A stretch of DNA of 64,000 bases from positions 39,937 through 103,936 of the forward strand of contig JASANC010003274.1 in the NCBI GenBank assembly GCA_030248135.1, written 5' to 3'. Both the position numbers and the translations under genes were made by a program. The notes under the pieces are model-generated. The model was given only the letters and a program-made list of their open reading frames with translations. It did not search any database and was not told the DNA's origin. The stretch is from Theristus sp. LFF4_11 (lineage: Eukaryota > Nematoda > Chromadorea > Monhysterida > Xyalidae). Positions 1 to 11,203 of the stretch are shown here, piece after piece; positions within the stretch are counted from its first letter, which is position 1, and each line of letters starts with the position of its first letter.

Positions 1-153
1 ATCGATTTCTCCAGTTTCAAAGTTAAAACTGTCAGAGAAGAAGCGGTATGCGCAGCAGGTTGCCGTGTGTATCCACTGCATGCTCAATTCGCTCCATACT
101 AATCTCGGTACAAGCCATGATGTCCAGATATGTGACTTTGATTTGGTTTTCAG

Positions 154-1675
154 GCCCGATTTGGAACTCGAGACACCCCAAGACGTCGGTCACAGCACAG
201 TCGAAATGTGAAGCCAGATGACTTGGATGAAACAGGTTTCGCCACAAGCAATGCGCAACAACCAGACATCCCAAATCCGAACTATAACCCAAATCCGAAC
301 TACCCGGTGGGGCCAGTTGACGCCGACGACACACCAAGGCGGGCAAACAATGCCAGGCGACCGTCACCTGACGTTGCGGTTCCAAGGAGACAACGACCGA
401 CACCGCCACCTACAATGGAACAACCGGAGTTTGCGTCGGTGCGCCGGCCGCACGGCAGCGCGATCAGTTTAGACTTCCTGCAGGTGGAAATCGACCGTCA
501 TGAGAACGAAATCAAAATGCTCATGGATCACGTCAAACGATTCGCAAATCGTCTGGCAGCCATGGGTCCCGGGACACCTGGCGACGCTGGACCGCCCGGC
601 TTTCCCGGACCGAAAGGTGGTCGCGGTTTTGACGGGTTGCCCGGATTGCCTGGTGAAAAGGGCGTTCAAGGAAGACCTGGCCTCAAAGGTGACATGGGCA
701 TGCAAGGCATTCAAGGCATCAAAGGCGACAGAGGACCTCAGGTAAACAAAACTCTACTGTGTCAGCTGATCTGATTTTTTCGACAGAGTTCAAGATCGAG
801 CTTGAATTTTCTGAGTGAAAACGAATTCTTTCATTACAGGGTTATCCAGGCACAAAAGGCGACAAAGGCATTGCGGGAGTACCTGGCACCAAAGGCGATC
901 GCGGCATGCCTGGCACACGTGGTCCCCCAGGACTGTCTGGCCCTAAAGGCGATAAAGGAGATCAAGGATTTGAAGGGAAACCAGGCGTTGATGGCCAAAT
1001 GGGTCCTCCCGGATATCCGGGTAGTAAAGGCGAAACTGGTTTTGACGGGACTCCAGGTAATTATTCAACGCAAACAAGACCGACAAGAAATAGCTTTGAA
1101 CGAACTTGATTTGATAACCATGTAGATGAATTGTTTGCGTGTTTTCAGGTGTACCCGGCTTTCCGGGTAAAAAGGGTGAACCGGGCAAAAACGGTTTACC
1201 GGGTAAAGTCGGTCCGCGCGGCGAAAGCGGCTTACCTGGGCCCACCGGACCACGTGGAGGCTCTGGACCCGTCGGACCAAGTGGCGGGTCGGGCCGCAAG
1301 GGTGCAAAGGGCGACTCAGGACCACAAGGATTTCCGGGTGCTAAAGGGGACCGTGGTAGTGATGGAGTTCCTGGATTACCAGGTAACGAAACAACGTTGC
1401 ATTTTAAAAACCACCTTCTTTTCATAATTTATCCTTCTACTGTCAAAAAACTAAGTGATGTGCATTTATATCCATAATGTTTTCCAGGTTGGGTGGTGGA
1501 AGATCGCGGTTATTGCATGCTGTCGCTGGGTAACTGCCCGCCGGGCTTCACTCAAATCAGCTCTTATGCGAGTGCAATTGACCAATATAAATTTGGTGAA
1601 TACGTGTTAAAAAAGCACTCCGGCAACCCGAACGAACAGTCATTTCCAATGCGTATCAACGCCTGTTGTCGGTGA
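154..1675 (+). CDS. Collagen A, tandem paralogue, 5' partial
   Basis: Exons 154..741, 840..1056, 1149..1382 and 1488..1675 join in frame to 408 residues. The first exon opens after a TTTTCAG acceptor with no ATG, so the secretion signal lies upstream; bases 1-45 read open, end at a GT and could be part of it. Order of parts: a basic stretch with an RRR site, a Pro/Asn-rich linker, a heptad-like helix ([16 protein letters not shown]) just before the triple helix, uninterrupted Gly-X-Y repeats from about residue 138, and a 62-residue C-terminal domain with four cysteines (GYC, GNC, and CCR at the end). The protein is expected to trimerise through the helix and be secreted. The C-terminal domain is almost the same in the next gene and I do not recognise it. 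It lacks the usual nematode cuticle-collagen cysteine clusters. Exons 217, 234 and 188 bp long match collagen B exactly. Confidence 0.88.
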
Positions 1676-2601
1676 TGTGAGCAGATCGGACACATCAACC
1701 GGCATCAACTAGCGCATCGCTCAACGATGATTCCACTTCATGCTTCTTCTCAACAATCCGCAACGATTCCAGTATTGCGATCGTCTGTACATTTGTGAAT
1801 CAATTTATTGATGAAAGCAACTGCGTTGTTACGGCTTTTCCCACTATTTCTGCAGTTCATCATCGTGTTTTATCGTTTCGAAAATTCTTTTTTACGAAAA
1901 CTTTCAGAGCTTCAGCAACATGGTATTACTTGATGGCTGGGATGTTAGTTAAAAGATTTGTGATAAATGAACGTATCGTCTGAAACAGACGTCGCCATTG
2001 AAATACAACATCATTGTGTCAGATGGTCATATTACACGTTTTTCTTTGTGACCGGCGGCGTTACGTTTTTATTGCTGAAAGTTGTCCGCTTTGGCCGGCC
2101 GACCACACCCGATACATTATACGCAAACGGCTGTTCCTTTTTAGCCACACAGCAAGCAACTGTTTGCGAAACGCTTTGTAACCGGGGTTCTCGCCCTGAC
2201 GAGATATATACATCAATTTACGCATTAGTACTTTGAGTTACTTTGCTGTTACGAAGGTAATTCCGAGGTCGATGATGTAAAGCGCCCGTGTTCCAGTCTG
2301 GCAACATTTCGCTGTTAGTGCACCAAACGTTGTTGTCAAATATTTCATCTCACAACCATTTGATACATGTGTAAAAAATTGTTTTCCCCACACGTTGCAA
2401 ATGCACGTTTCCTGACCACCTGTCATGGTAAAAAAAACAAAGCTCGTCATGACCCGTCAGTTGACAAGCGTTCATCACTTATTCTCACTGTTTCTGTTGT
2501 GCCATCTGTATTGGCTTTAGAAGTTTTCTCCCAGTCCGTTTTGATTGGTGATAACAAAAAATATGATTGAACTGTGCAGTTATCTCAGGCAGAGAACAAC
2601 A
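1676..2601 (+). other. Intergenic, between the collagen genes
   Basis: No coding exon is supported here. The stretch holds the 3' end of collagen A and must contain the promoter of collagen B. I see no clear TATA box, repeat or RNA gene. Confidence 0.5.
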
Positions 2602-4415
2602 ATGCAACTGTCGGTGTGTACCAGCAGACGTCACTTTTTAAAAGTGTTCGTTATTGTTTTTGCTGCTTCCTGGTTTGTCCAAGGGACACAGTCGACTGAT
2701 GCAAATTCAGTGCAACACTTGGTACAGTTTTACAGCTTGCATTTCTGCATGTTACCCTGAATGTTTGCCAGTGATTACTGACAACTTTGGCAATTCATAG
2801 GAAGCGGAGCGATCGAACGCTGCAGAGAATGCGAACCGCGACCGACGACCATATCCACATGAACCCCGACAACAGCGACACCACCCCCCGAGCCGATATG
2901 ACTCTGATCGGCTTTCTGCAGCGACGTTGTTTGACGACCAACCGCTAGCACAGGCCGGAAGTCGGTAAGTGCCGAAAAGGAGGAATGGAAGGACATCCGG
3001 AAGGGAGAAGAATGACAAGAAAAATCAACTGCAAAAGATTACAGACGACCAGCGCGCGAGGATGACCACCCGTACACCAACGAGCAACAGCCACCGGCGC
3101 CGGACTACCCAAATCTCGACTATCTGAGTGTGCAATATTTGCAGCTGGAAATCGACCGACACGCGCAAGACTTGCAGATTCTCATGCGACATCTGAAAAG
3201 CCTGAACGCTCGTGTCACCCAGATTGGACCGGGCCCGGCCGGACCGATGGGGCCTCCTGGCTATCCAGGAGAAAAGGGAGACCGCGGCTTCGAGGGCTTG
3301 ACGGGCTTGCCAGGCGAAAAGGGCGTCCGCGGGTTTCCCGGACCAAAAGGAGACATGGGCATGCGAGGAGCGCCAGGGCCTCAAGGAGAAACCGGACCAC
3401 AGGTAGCGGTTTTTAAGAATTCTGATGACGATTTAAAAAAAAATTTGCGTCACCATTAAAGTTCTCACGGCGTTTTAACGTATTGCAGCAATTACTTTCG
3501 CTTTCCAGGGCTACCCAGGGCCTCCCGGCGAAAAGGGTATTCCGGGCATTGTTGGTATGAAGGGAGAGCGCGGCTTCCCCGGGCAAATGGGACTGCGTGG
3601 CGACATTGGCGACAAAGGGGACAAGGGCGACACAGGCGTGGAAGGAGTGGCCGGGCGAGATGGCGAACTTGGCCCACCCGGATACCCGGGCAAAAAAGGA
3701 GAGCCAGGACGTGACGGTGCTCCAGGTTGCCAGTGAATGTCGCTGTTGATCACAGCCATGACCGAACATGTTTGCAATGGTACGAAACTTGCAGGTCGAA
3801 ACGGTTTCCCGGGTAAAAAAGGCGAACCGGGATTGCCGGGGCAGCCAGGTCAACAAGGCCCACGTGGTTCGGTCGGCTCAGTGGGTCCGTCCGGACCACA
3901 GGGTATGCCGGGTGTGGCTGGACCGAGAGGCCCGCCGGGAGGAAAGAGCGAACGCGGCGACACTGGTGAACCGGGCATACAGGGCGACAAGGGCGAACAA
4001 GGAAAGGCTGGACAACCGGGACTACCAGGTAGGTCGCCCACCAGGGTACAGTCACGGGCACACGGTACACCCATTCAATAAGTGCAATTTTAAACACAAA
4101 ATCCGATTGAGTTCCGTACAGATACGATACACTTGTGAGCTTGTCAGAAAAACAGCCCACTGACCCATTTGCGGTGACACTTTAGAATCGAAATGAAAAC
4201 GCACGCCTGACCGTGAGCTTTGCACAGGCTGGGTGACCGACGACAGCGGCTACTGCATTCTGTCACTCGGCAACTGTCCGCCCGGCTTCATGGAGATTAA
4301 CGCGTACGAGAGCTCGATCGACGCCTACAAGTTCGGCGACTACGTGCTCACGAAACAGAGCGGCCATCCGTACGAAGAGCAGATGCCGATGCGCATCAAC
4401 GCCTGCTGCCGGTGA
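2602..4415 (+). CDS. Collagen B, complete secreted collagen
   Basis: Exons 2602..2721, 2801..2964, 3045..3402, 3509..3725, 3795..4028 and 4228..4415 give 426 residues. The ATG begins a signal peptide (basic N-terminus, then [14 protein letters not shown]), followed by an Arg/His/Pro-rich region with RDRR and an acidic Tyr/Pro linker. A heptad-like helix ([17 protein letters not shown]) precedes the Gly-X-Y domain, and a C-terminal domain with four cysteines ends in NACCR. The last three exons have the same lengths and phases (217, 234, 188 bp) as in collagen A, so the two genes arose by tandem duplication. Collagen B has an extra intron at 2965-3044, where collagen A has one long exon. The donor at 3726 (GTTGCC) is weak but is required by the frame. 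Likely an extracellular matrix or cuticle component. Confidence 0.93.
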
Positions 4416-4962
4416 CGTGACGCAAACTGTGAACGCTGCTGTCGCGAAATTACTGAACATGAGTGACTGTAGTTGCAGTTTTTCTGAAGCACACAACTTG
4501 ACTGATCAGTGAAAATACGAATTCGAGAAATTTAGAAATCATGTAAAAGTTCTATAACGAGTGCTATGACGAGTCGTTATTGACAACCGTCATTGCCTTA
4601 TTGTTAACCAAATGAAATATCAACCGCACAAAATGATGAGTATATGCACAGATGCATGACAGTGTGTTGTGAACACCTTTAATCAACGGTCATGTTGTCC
4701 ACCACATCCGCATGTTCAACGAAAACCAACACAAAGTTTCGAACTTTTATATTGAACCCTGTACGCACCTTTCATCAATAACTGTTGGCAGTCAGCAGAA
4801 CACAGAAACACAAAGAACAAGCAACGATTATTTTAGTGTTTCAGCATGAGCATACAAACCACAGAAATCTCAGCGTGACGAAAATTATGACGGGATAAAC
4901 AAAGCAAGAACTGAGGGAATGTGAATGTGAATAAATGTGAATGCTTTCATGATCGAAATTTG
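4416..4962. other. Convergent intergenic 3' ends
   Basis: This stretch lies between the stops of collagen B (+) and TXNDC17 (-). An AATAAA at 4930-4935 on the + strand could end the collagen B transcript. Nothing else is recognised. Confidence 0.45.
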
Positions 4963-5973
4963 CTAATCGGTATCAGTTAACAGCATTTCGATCAAGTCCG
5001 CCTTGAACAGCTGGCTCTCAACCAAACGTCGCGACTGGAAAGATAGTTTTTTGGCTTTGGTGGTTTGCCAGTCAGTGGTTTTGCGAAACTGCAACATATT
5101 TTTTCTTACCAGATTGCTCCAGTTAACGAGCGTTGGAACCGCGGTCAGTTTTATGAACGGGTCGGTTCGGAAAACATTCGACTGATCCTTCCATCTGAAT
5201 TCAATCAAAAAAACTACTAACAAGCAATAAATGTGGTGTGGCAATAAAAAGCAATAGCTGTGGTGTCGCAGAATGTTCTCAGGAAGAAACCACGGAACAA
5301 CAGTCACGAAACCAAGGAAAAAAATGTGTGAATACGAACGACTCACTGCTCGCGATTTCCAACGCTGCAGACGACGAGAGTACCGTCCAAGGGCTTTCCA
5401 GTTGACGCAAGTGTTTGTTCGATGACTGGCTCAGCTGAAAAAACGCACAAAACAGTGACAAGTCCTCAGTCCGCCTGCTCTGTCCACATACTACAGTGTT
5501 TTTTTCAACCAAACAATTCGTGAAGTTTTTGAAAAAGCAACAAACAGCACAAGACAATACAGACAAAGTGCCTGGGTCTCGCAAAATCAAACCTCAAAAC
5601 AAACAATAGTGTGGTGAAAACATGACACACTGGGAAACGCCAGCCGATTCTAAATTCAGATTCAAAACAGCACAGTTTCATTCAGCTTCAGTTTCAGCTT
5701 CATTTCATCTCAATCGCGAACAGAGCACGCGCAAGCGAGAATTTGTATCTGTTTTCGATTTCAAAACTTTTTTTGAAAACAGCAAATGAACACGGACCAA
5801 ACGCAAAGCAAACATGGTCATCGGGTTTTTCTCTCACCTGTGACACAATCTGGACACCAACTGGTGCCTGACGCTGGATCTTTTCCACCGCAAAACAACA
5901 CGAACACAGGCTTCTCAGCGCTCTCAGTCGCTTCTTTCAGTTGCTGCATTCCTTCCACAGACGTCGTCTTCAT
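4963..5973 (-). CDS. TXNDC17: Thioredoxin domain-containing protein 17 (TRP14)
   Basis: Exons on the minus strand, from 5' to 3': 5838..5973, 5347..5434, 5110..5194 and 4963..5034, totalling 126 residues (human 123). The WCPDC active site is at residues 39-43, and the family's tail is present (QWKDQSNVFR, LTAVPTLVNW, RLVESQLFKADLIEML). TXNDC17 is a cytosolic disulfide reductase recycled by thioredoxin reductase; it reduces cystine and small disulfides. The last intron (5035..5109, 75 bp) is a multiple of three and has no in-frame stop, so retention would simply add 25 residues. I remove it because the family alignment runs straight across it and both splice sites are good. The start is the only ATG before the conserved block. 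The gene is divergent from MPC1. Confidence 0.95.
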
Positions 5974-6599
5974 GTCTTTTCTTTCTTTGGCAATTTGTCA
6001 ATGATTTTTTGTCATTCAAAAGTCGAGGATTGGGTTGTTAAACAAAAACCAAACTTGAAAAAAAAATTAAATTGCAAAATGAATTTGCTTCCTAAGATAA
6101 CCCCGCCCGCCCGATCATTTTGTCACACACCACCACACGGGGGAGCCGGGGAGGCGGATTTTTAAGTTTTTTTGTTTTCATTTGTGAATCAATTTTTTAA
6201 TAACTGAATCAAACATTTTATAAAATTGAGAATTCTTTGAGAACAACTTTTTCGTTCTCCGTTGGCATTTTTTCTTGGTGTTTCACTGTTTTCAGAATTC
6301 CTGAAAAAGAGGTTCACGCTGCTGCGGCGGGAGCGGCGCTGTCTGTAGTTTAGATTGTTTAGAAGGAAGACCGACTGCGCTGTTAACGACAACTGATTGC
6401 TCATTCAGTGCTCATCGTACTCACGCGGACGTTTTTCGTGTTCTTTTCGCATTGTTTTTTGCTTTTCCATCACTTTCGATTGGATTAGCAGTCCCTCAAT
6501 TGAGAGAGGGGCGAAGAAGAAACAATCCATTCAACTGTTTCATTTGTGGCGGTCGGTGATTCGCAAATCCGCTGTTGATTCTTTCGCGTTTCGTCCGTC
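5974..6599. promoter_or_regulatory. Shared divergent promoter region, TXNDC17 / MPC1
   Basis: The two start codons point away from each other across 626 bp with no supported exon between them. The interval is A/T-rich with T and A runs. I see no convincing TATA box. The call rests on gene orientation only. Confidence 0.5.
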
Positions 6600-6950
6600 A
6601 TGGCGTCCTCTCTGCGTCGAGCGGTTCAGTACGTCCGCAGCGATCCGAAGGCGTGGCGTGACTATTTTCTGAGCACGCACTTCTGGGGCCCGGTCGCGAA
6701 TTGGGGCATTCCGATCGCGGCGATCGGCGACGCCGCCACGAAGGAGGCCGACATCATCAGCGGCAACATGACCGCCGCCTTGATGGTCTACTCGATGGTG
6801 TTCATGCGGTTCGCGTGGAAGGTGCAACCGAGGAACCTGCTGCTGTTCGCGTGTCACATCACGAACGAGGCGGCGCAGACCGTGCAGGCGGTCAGATGGC
6901 TCAACTACAACTACCTGCACAAACCGGCCGACCGAACTGCTGCTGGGTAG
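6600..6950 (+). CDS. MPC1: Mitochondrial pyruvate carrier 1
   Basis: One exon of 116 residues (human 109). The MPC1 signatures are clear: an N-terminal amphipathic helix, then [18 protein letters not shown], followed by two further hydrophobic segments around [12 protein letters not shown] and the NEAAQ motif. MPC1 pairs with MPC2 in the inner mitochondrial membrane to import pyruvate. MPC2 is not in this window. The short tail after the last helix ([11 protein letters not shown]) is variable in the family. The gene is intronless in its coding part, unlike nearly all its neighbours. The ATG sits in a favourable context (GTCATGG). Confidence 0.97.
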   Translation: MASSLRRAVQYVRSDPKAWRDYFLSTHFWGPVANWGIPIAAIGDAATKEADIISGNMTAALMVYSMVFMRFAWKVQPRNLLLFACHITNEAAQTVQAVRWLNYNYLHKPADRTAAG

Positions 6951-7189
6951 TAGAGTGCTTCTGTGTGTCACGTTTTCCCACTTAGTGTGCGTGCGGTTGT
7001 GTTTGCGAGGTTTCTCTTTTCGAATTTTGTTTTTTGTTTTGTTTTTGAAGTTTTCTTTCAGTCATCCCGGCTGTCTAGACCACTCGTTCTCGTTTCTCGG
7101 TTGCTGCGTTGTGAAGGAGTGACAAACAAAAATACCGCTGATTGAGATGAATAATTTTTCCTGTTTTCAAATGTTATCATTTTTTTCAG

Positions 7190-7370
7190 ATTCTGAGACT
7201 GAATGCGTGTGCAGACGTAGAAAGAAACTAGTTTCAATTTTTGTGGCAATTCAAAACTGCGTGAGTGACTCCGCCCTATTTAGGGGACTCGGATCATTTT
7301 CGCCAATTTTGAATTCCCGCGTCATGCATGAAACTGTTTACCTATCTATGCGCGCATTGACTCTTGGGAC
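7190..7370 (+). mobile_element. MITE family 1, copy 1
   Basis: About 180 bp, beginning TTCTGAGACTGAATGCGTGT and ending with its imperfect inverted repeat (GCGCGCATTGACTCTTGGG). Shares the central GAATTCCCGCGTCATG and CTATTTAGGGG blocks with three other copies in this window. It sits just before the orphan exon-like stretch at 7429. Confidence 0.8.
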
Positions 7371-7428
7371 GAAAATGAAAGATCCTATTGAGTTTTGAGG
7401 TTTAATTTAATCATAAATTTCTTTGCAG

Positions 7429-7549
7429 ATTCGACGTTGCTGTTTCAAAGGCCGAAATTCATGGTGCCAATGCAAATCTTGGTGAGGGTGACGATTTTAT
7501 TGTGGAAGATGATCGCAATCGATTAAACATCAACTTTGGGTATTCTTGA
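7429..7549 (+). other. Possible orphan terminal exon
   Basis: A good acceptor (TTTCTTTGCAG) is followed by an open acidic reading frame of about 39 residues (FDVAVSKAEIHG, then EGDDFIVEDDRNRLNINFGY) and a TGA at 7547-7549. It lies just after MITE copy 1, which would be in its upstream intron. I found no matching upstream exon and do not recognise the peptide. It could be a terminal exon of an unmodelled gene, an alternative end of MPC1, or chance. Confidence 0.25.
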
Positions 7550-8531
7550 CGGTGTGTGAGTGAGCTTATTTCGTACTTTTTTTGTTACCTGGTGCTCTTT
7601 GTGGTTTTGTTTTGTCTTCCGGCATCTCTTCTTTGCTTATAGTTTACGAGTAGATTTTCTCTTACGCGTTAATCTGTGATTTGATTATGATTGCCATTGG
7701 TATTGCGATATTGCTGAACCACGCCGGGCTGAGGCGGTTGCACAGTCTGAAATGGTGTTTGAATTTTTATTGCTACAACGGTTGGTGAACAAATTCAGGT
7801 AGAACTAAATTCAAACACGCGCTCGTGCTTGTCGGTCGGTTCAACTGAATTTTTTTCATAACTTTCTTCATAAAATTTTGATCATGTGTTCAATTTTTGT
7901 TCAGAAAATGATTTGCCAGTTAGCTTTTTGTCAATGCATCATCTTGCTGGTGCCATCGTAGTCTTTGCTCATTTATAGCCGTTGAAACTGAATAATTTGC
8001 TTATTTTTGGTTGTTTTCCCATGCTAATTTTGTTTATGCTCGCTGCAGAAAATAAAATAGTTGAAATTGCTGTTGTCGCCGTTTATTTTTTATCATTTGG
8101 ACGACTCAGTTATCCAATCAACAGTTGCTGTTGATACTTGTCTGTTGATCAAAAGTCTTTTCGGAGCTTTTCAATATCCTGGTGATAGTGGACTGTGTGC
8201 GCATTTGGCACACGGGGACGGGGTTCGACCTCTGATTCTCTGCTGTATTCGGTCTTTAAACGATCTTACTGCAAAACACAGGCTCAGCGTTGTGCATACT
8301 TTAAACGACATCACTTTAATACAAGCATAATCTGCCTCGATAATCGGGAAAATGCAGTAAGATCGTGTGGAGATCCTTTGCGGTGCTCTTGTGTCCCTGG
8401 AAATCTGTTTCGACATGCGCCTTGTTTTCCTAGTTTCCTGACGATTCACAGTTGTGTTACGACAATGTTTTCCAGCACCACATCACACCAGGTGGTTGAT
8501 TTTCCATTGAGAGCGCCGTGGTGACGCGGCC

Positions 8532-9226
8532 ATGTCCGAGACGATTCCGAAGGAGCTGCGCAATCTGCGCGCGTGCTTGATGTGCTCGCTGGTGAAGTCG
8601 TTCAACCAATTCGAGGTGGACGGATGCGACAACTGCGATCGATACCTCGGCATGAAGGGCGACACCGACCGTGTGTACGACTGCACCAGCACCAACTTCG
8701 ACGGCATCATCTGCCTGATGTCGCCCGAGGACAGCTGGGTCGCGCGCTGGCGCACGTTGCAGCGCAAAGTCAAAGGTGCCCTGCTCTATTCGTTTGTCGT
8801 TGTGTTGCTTCTCGACCGGTTCCATAAACCCGAGGCCGCCAAACTGCCGGTGGTTTTTTGATCTGTTCCGCAGTTTTTATTCAGCGCACGGAAAGAAACA
8901 GATTGAGCAACATACGCTTGCTTTGCTCACCGCTATTTTCAACGGTGAAACAAATCGCCATTTGCGTGCATAGACAAAACGGCACCAGACATTTGCTGCC
9001 TTTTTTGTTCAAATCTGTTGATTGCATTGTGGCGTTGTTTATTTCGTAGAGTTCTATTTCAACTGTTTTTTTACTTGCCGGACACAATGACGGACGAACA
9101 TGCTGAACTTGTACAGGAATCTACGCAGTGTCCGTGTCAGGAACGATGCCGAACCACGTGATCCAGGACTTGCATGCTCAGGGTGTTAGCTACCACGCAC
9201 ATCAACGCGACATGACCCGGCAATGA
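8532..9226 (+). CDS. SUPT4H1: Transcription elongation factor SPT4
   Basis: Exons 8532..8775 and 9117..9226 give 117 residues, the same as the usual animal length. The zinc-binding cysteines are C15, C18, C32 and C35 (LRACLMC, GCDNC). Further landmarks are [23 protein letters not shown] and, in exon 2, [11 protein letters not shown]4 binds SPT5 to form DSIF, which acts on RNA polymerase II in pausing and elongation. The intron is phase 1 inside the glycine before IYAVSV. An AATAAA at 9329-9334 is a likely polyadenylation signal. Convergent with the glycosyltransferase gene. Confidence 0.97.
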
Positions 9227-9555
9227 AACGTATTCTTGTAACTATGATGTTTTTGTTTGATTTTTCACTTGTTGGTATTTTGGCGTTTTGTAATTGGAAT
9301 GTACAAACAAAAAACGGTCTGAATTCTGAATAAATTATGTCGTTCGCATCAGCTGCAGATTTTTAAGGCGAAAACACCAAGTCGACGAAGAAATCCTTGT
9401 GCTTACATACAGAAAAGGCACATTGTCGTCACTGTTGCATTCAGACATTTTCAAACAAAAATACAAGCAATAATGTTCGCGACGCTTTTCTTTCTCAAGC
9501 ATTAATTGACGCACAGTTGAATGCCCAGCCCACCCATCACAATCACCTCATTCTT
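9227..9555. other. Convergent intergenic region
   Basis: Between the stops of SPT4 (+) and the GT31 gene (-). It contains the AATAAA for SPT4; nothing else is recognised. Confidence 0.45.
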
Positions 9556-11203
9556 TCAGCCAGTCACCCGTTTGCAGCCGTGTGCCAGATTGCGTGCAGC
9601 GTCCCGCCACGCGTCGCGCATCTCCTCAGCGCCGCTGTAGCCGTGTATGGTGAACTGTTTTCGCAGTTGACACGCTCTCGGCATCGGCGTCAGCTTCACG
9701 TTGGAAAAGCCGGCGATGTGGAAGCGTTGCACGTGCGCCGCGTCCGCGATCAGTCCGGTGAACGTCACGTCCTCCGGCGTGTTTCGGCGCCAGTGTTGCG
9801 GCCACGCTCTTGCGGCGACGTTGGCGAGCAGCGCTTGCACGGCTGCTTTCGTCATCAGGTAGCCTGCGCCACCGCTGCAGTACGTCGGGTAGCGCTTGTC
9901 CGCGTACACCTCCGTCGGGACGCTCTTCTTCCAGTCGCTCTCATTGCGCACGACGCTGCCGTTCATCCAGCGAAGTCCGTAGATCTTCGGCGCTGTTGCT
10001 AGTGCGCCTGAAACAAAAATGTTGTGCTGTTGGGGACGTTAGGCGATGTTTTGCAGCCAGGGCTGACCAAGAGAAGCGTTTAGAACGCCGTCGAGTCGGG
10101 TGCCCATCGTTTCTGTCATTAAGTGCCTATACACTCTTCGACGGGACTCGATCTCCCGAGCGCACTAGCGCGCTACCACCATGCCACGAGCGAGACAAAT
10201 GTGTGAAAATGTTCACAAAATGTTGCAATGAATCTTCCAAGATGTTTCGAGAACTACTGCTCAAAGCGGCATTGCCTTTCGTTCGGTTAGCACAGAGCGC
10301 GGCGACGTTGTCCGCAAAGACGATTGTGTCGCTGTCCACCTTCAGCAGGCATTTGACCGTGGCGCAGTGTTCAGCTGTGAACGCCAGCATTGTGGCGGTT
10401 TTCAGCGGCAAATTGTAGAAGTGTTCTGTGATGTTCGTCGCAATGAGATCACCGAAACGCTCGTTTTCGGCCTTCAATTGTTGGAATTGTTTCTTTGAAG
10501 GGCTGTTGCCGACCAGAAAGGCCGTTGCAAATCTGCAACAAAAAAATGTGTGCTAGCGCATCCTCTCTGGCGTTTACCATTCTTGAAATGGCTCGCAGCC
10601 CCTTCTTTACTTGTCCGTTTTTGGTACTTCATGCTAAACACGGTTGCCACAAATTTTACTGCCAAAGTTACCTAGAACAATATGACTTTTCCACACATCA
10701 TTCAACATAACTTCACCTCCTTCGCACGAAAAGATAATGCACGTGTTTGCCACCAAAGTTGCTACTGAAATTGAACGGTTCATAAAAAAACAATAATAAG
10801 CTGCTACGTTTGCGACGGTGGCGCGCATCTATCGAAATCCTGCGTCTCACCTGGAGGCAGCCGCATTGCGATTGCCCGCCCAGGTGTCGCGAATCGCGTG
10901 ACGAACGTCGTGCTCCTCTGGTCGGCTGTTGATCAGTATCAGCAAGACCGGCTTGCGCTCCATCTCGGTCGACGCACATTGCCGGCTGGTCATCCAGGGA
11001 TGCCAGTGCAGCCCGATCAGAAACGGTCGTCGTTGCGCGAATTCAATGGTGTAGTTCTCAAAGAAGTGATCGTTATTGGCCGTTCGGACATCGCTGCTGG
11101 CAACGTGGATAATCGCGACGAATGTGATCGTTAAAATGAAGACAAGCACAACGGCCAACAACAACAACAACATGCATTTTTTTCGCGCAATCCGCGGTCG
11201 CAT
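9556..11203 (-). CDS. GT31 family beta-1,3-glycosyltransferase
   Basis: Minus-strand exons 10851..11203, 10276..10532 and 9556..10007 join to 353 residues. It is a type II Golgi protein: a short basic tail, a transmembrane anchor (CMLLLLLAVVLVFILTITFV), a stem, then the catalytic domain. GT31 landmarks are the HAIRDTWAG motif, FLVGNS, ERFGDLI, the metal-binding DSD at 184-186, RYPTYCSGGAGYLMTK, and TPEDVTFTG. The donor sugar is probably UDP-Gal or UDP-GlcNAc, but the acceptor cannot be told from sequence. Intron 2 must use a GC donor (AAAG|GCAATG) for the frame to close. It contains a tRNA-derived SINE. The start is the first ATG before the anchor. Convergent with SPT4. Confidence 0.9.
10018..10200 (-). 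mobile_element. tRNA-derived SINE, copy 1
   Basis: Read on the minus strand, it starts with a tRNA-like head: an A-box-like TGGTAGCGCGCTAG and a B-box-like GATCGAGTCCC, typical of an internal RNA polymerase III promoter. A body follows that ends in GCCCTGGCTGCAAAACAT and CAACAGCACAACA. The same 3' body occurs near 19.7 kb and 27.2 kb. It lies in intron 2 of the GT31 gene. It is not a tRNA gene because no acceptor stem pairs. Confidence 0.7.

Larger units (their letters stand above)
6951..8531 (+). other. Intergenic, MPC1 to SPT4
   Basis: Holds one copy of MITE family 1 (7190..7370) and an orphan exon-like open stretch at 7429..7549. No other coding sequence is supported. Confidence 0.5.

Noticed and set aside
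943..1425. Proline-rich open frame antisense to collagen A
   Set aside because: It is the complement of Gly-X-Y coding sequence; similar Pro-rich shadows occur opposite collagen B. No splice or start context.
10140..10200. tRNA gene
   Set aside because: A and B box-like elements are present but there is no acceptor stem pairing, and the sequence is part of a repeated SINE.
10127..10275. Extension of the GT31 second exon to an in-frame stop
   Set aside because: Past 10276 the frame runs into the SINE, and the conserved YPTYCSGGAGY exon would be lost. A GC donor restores it.
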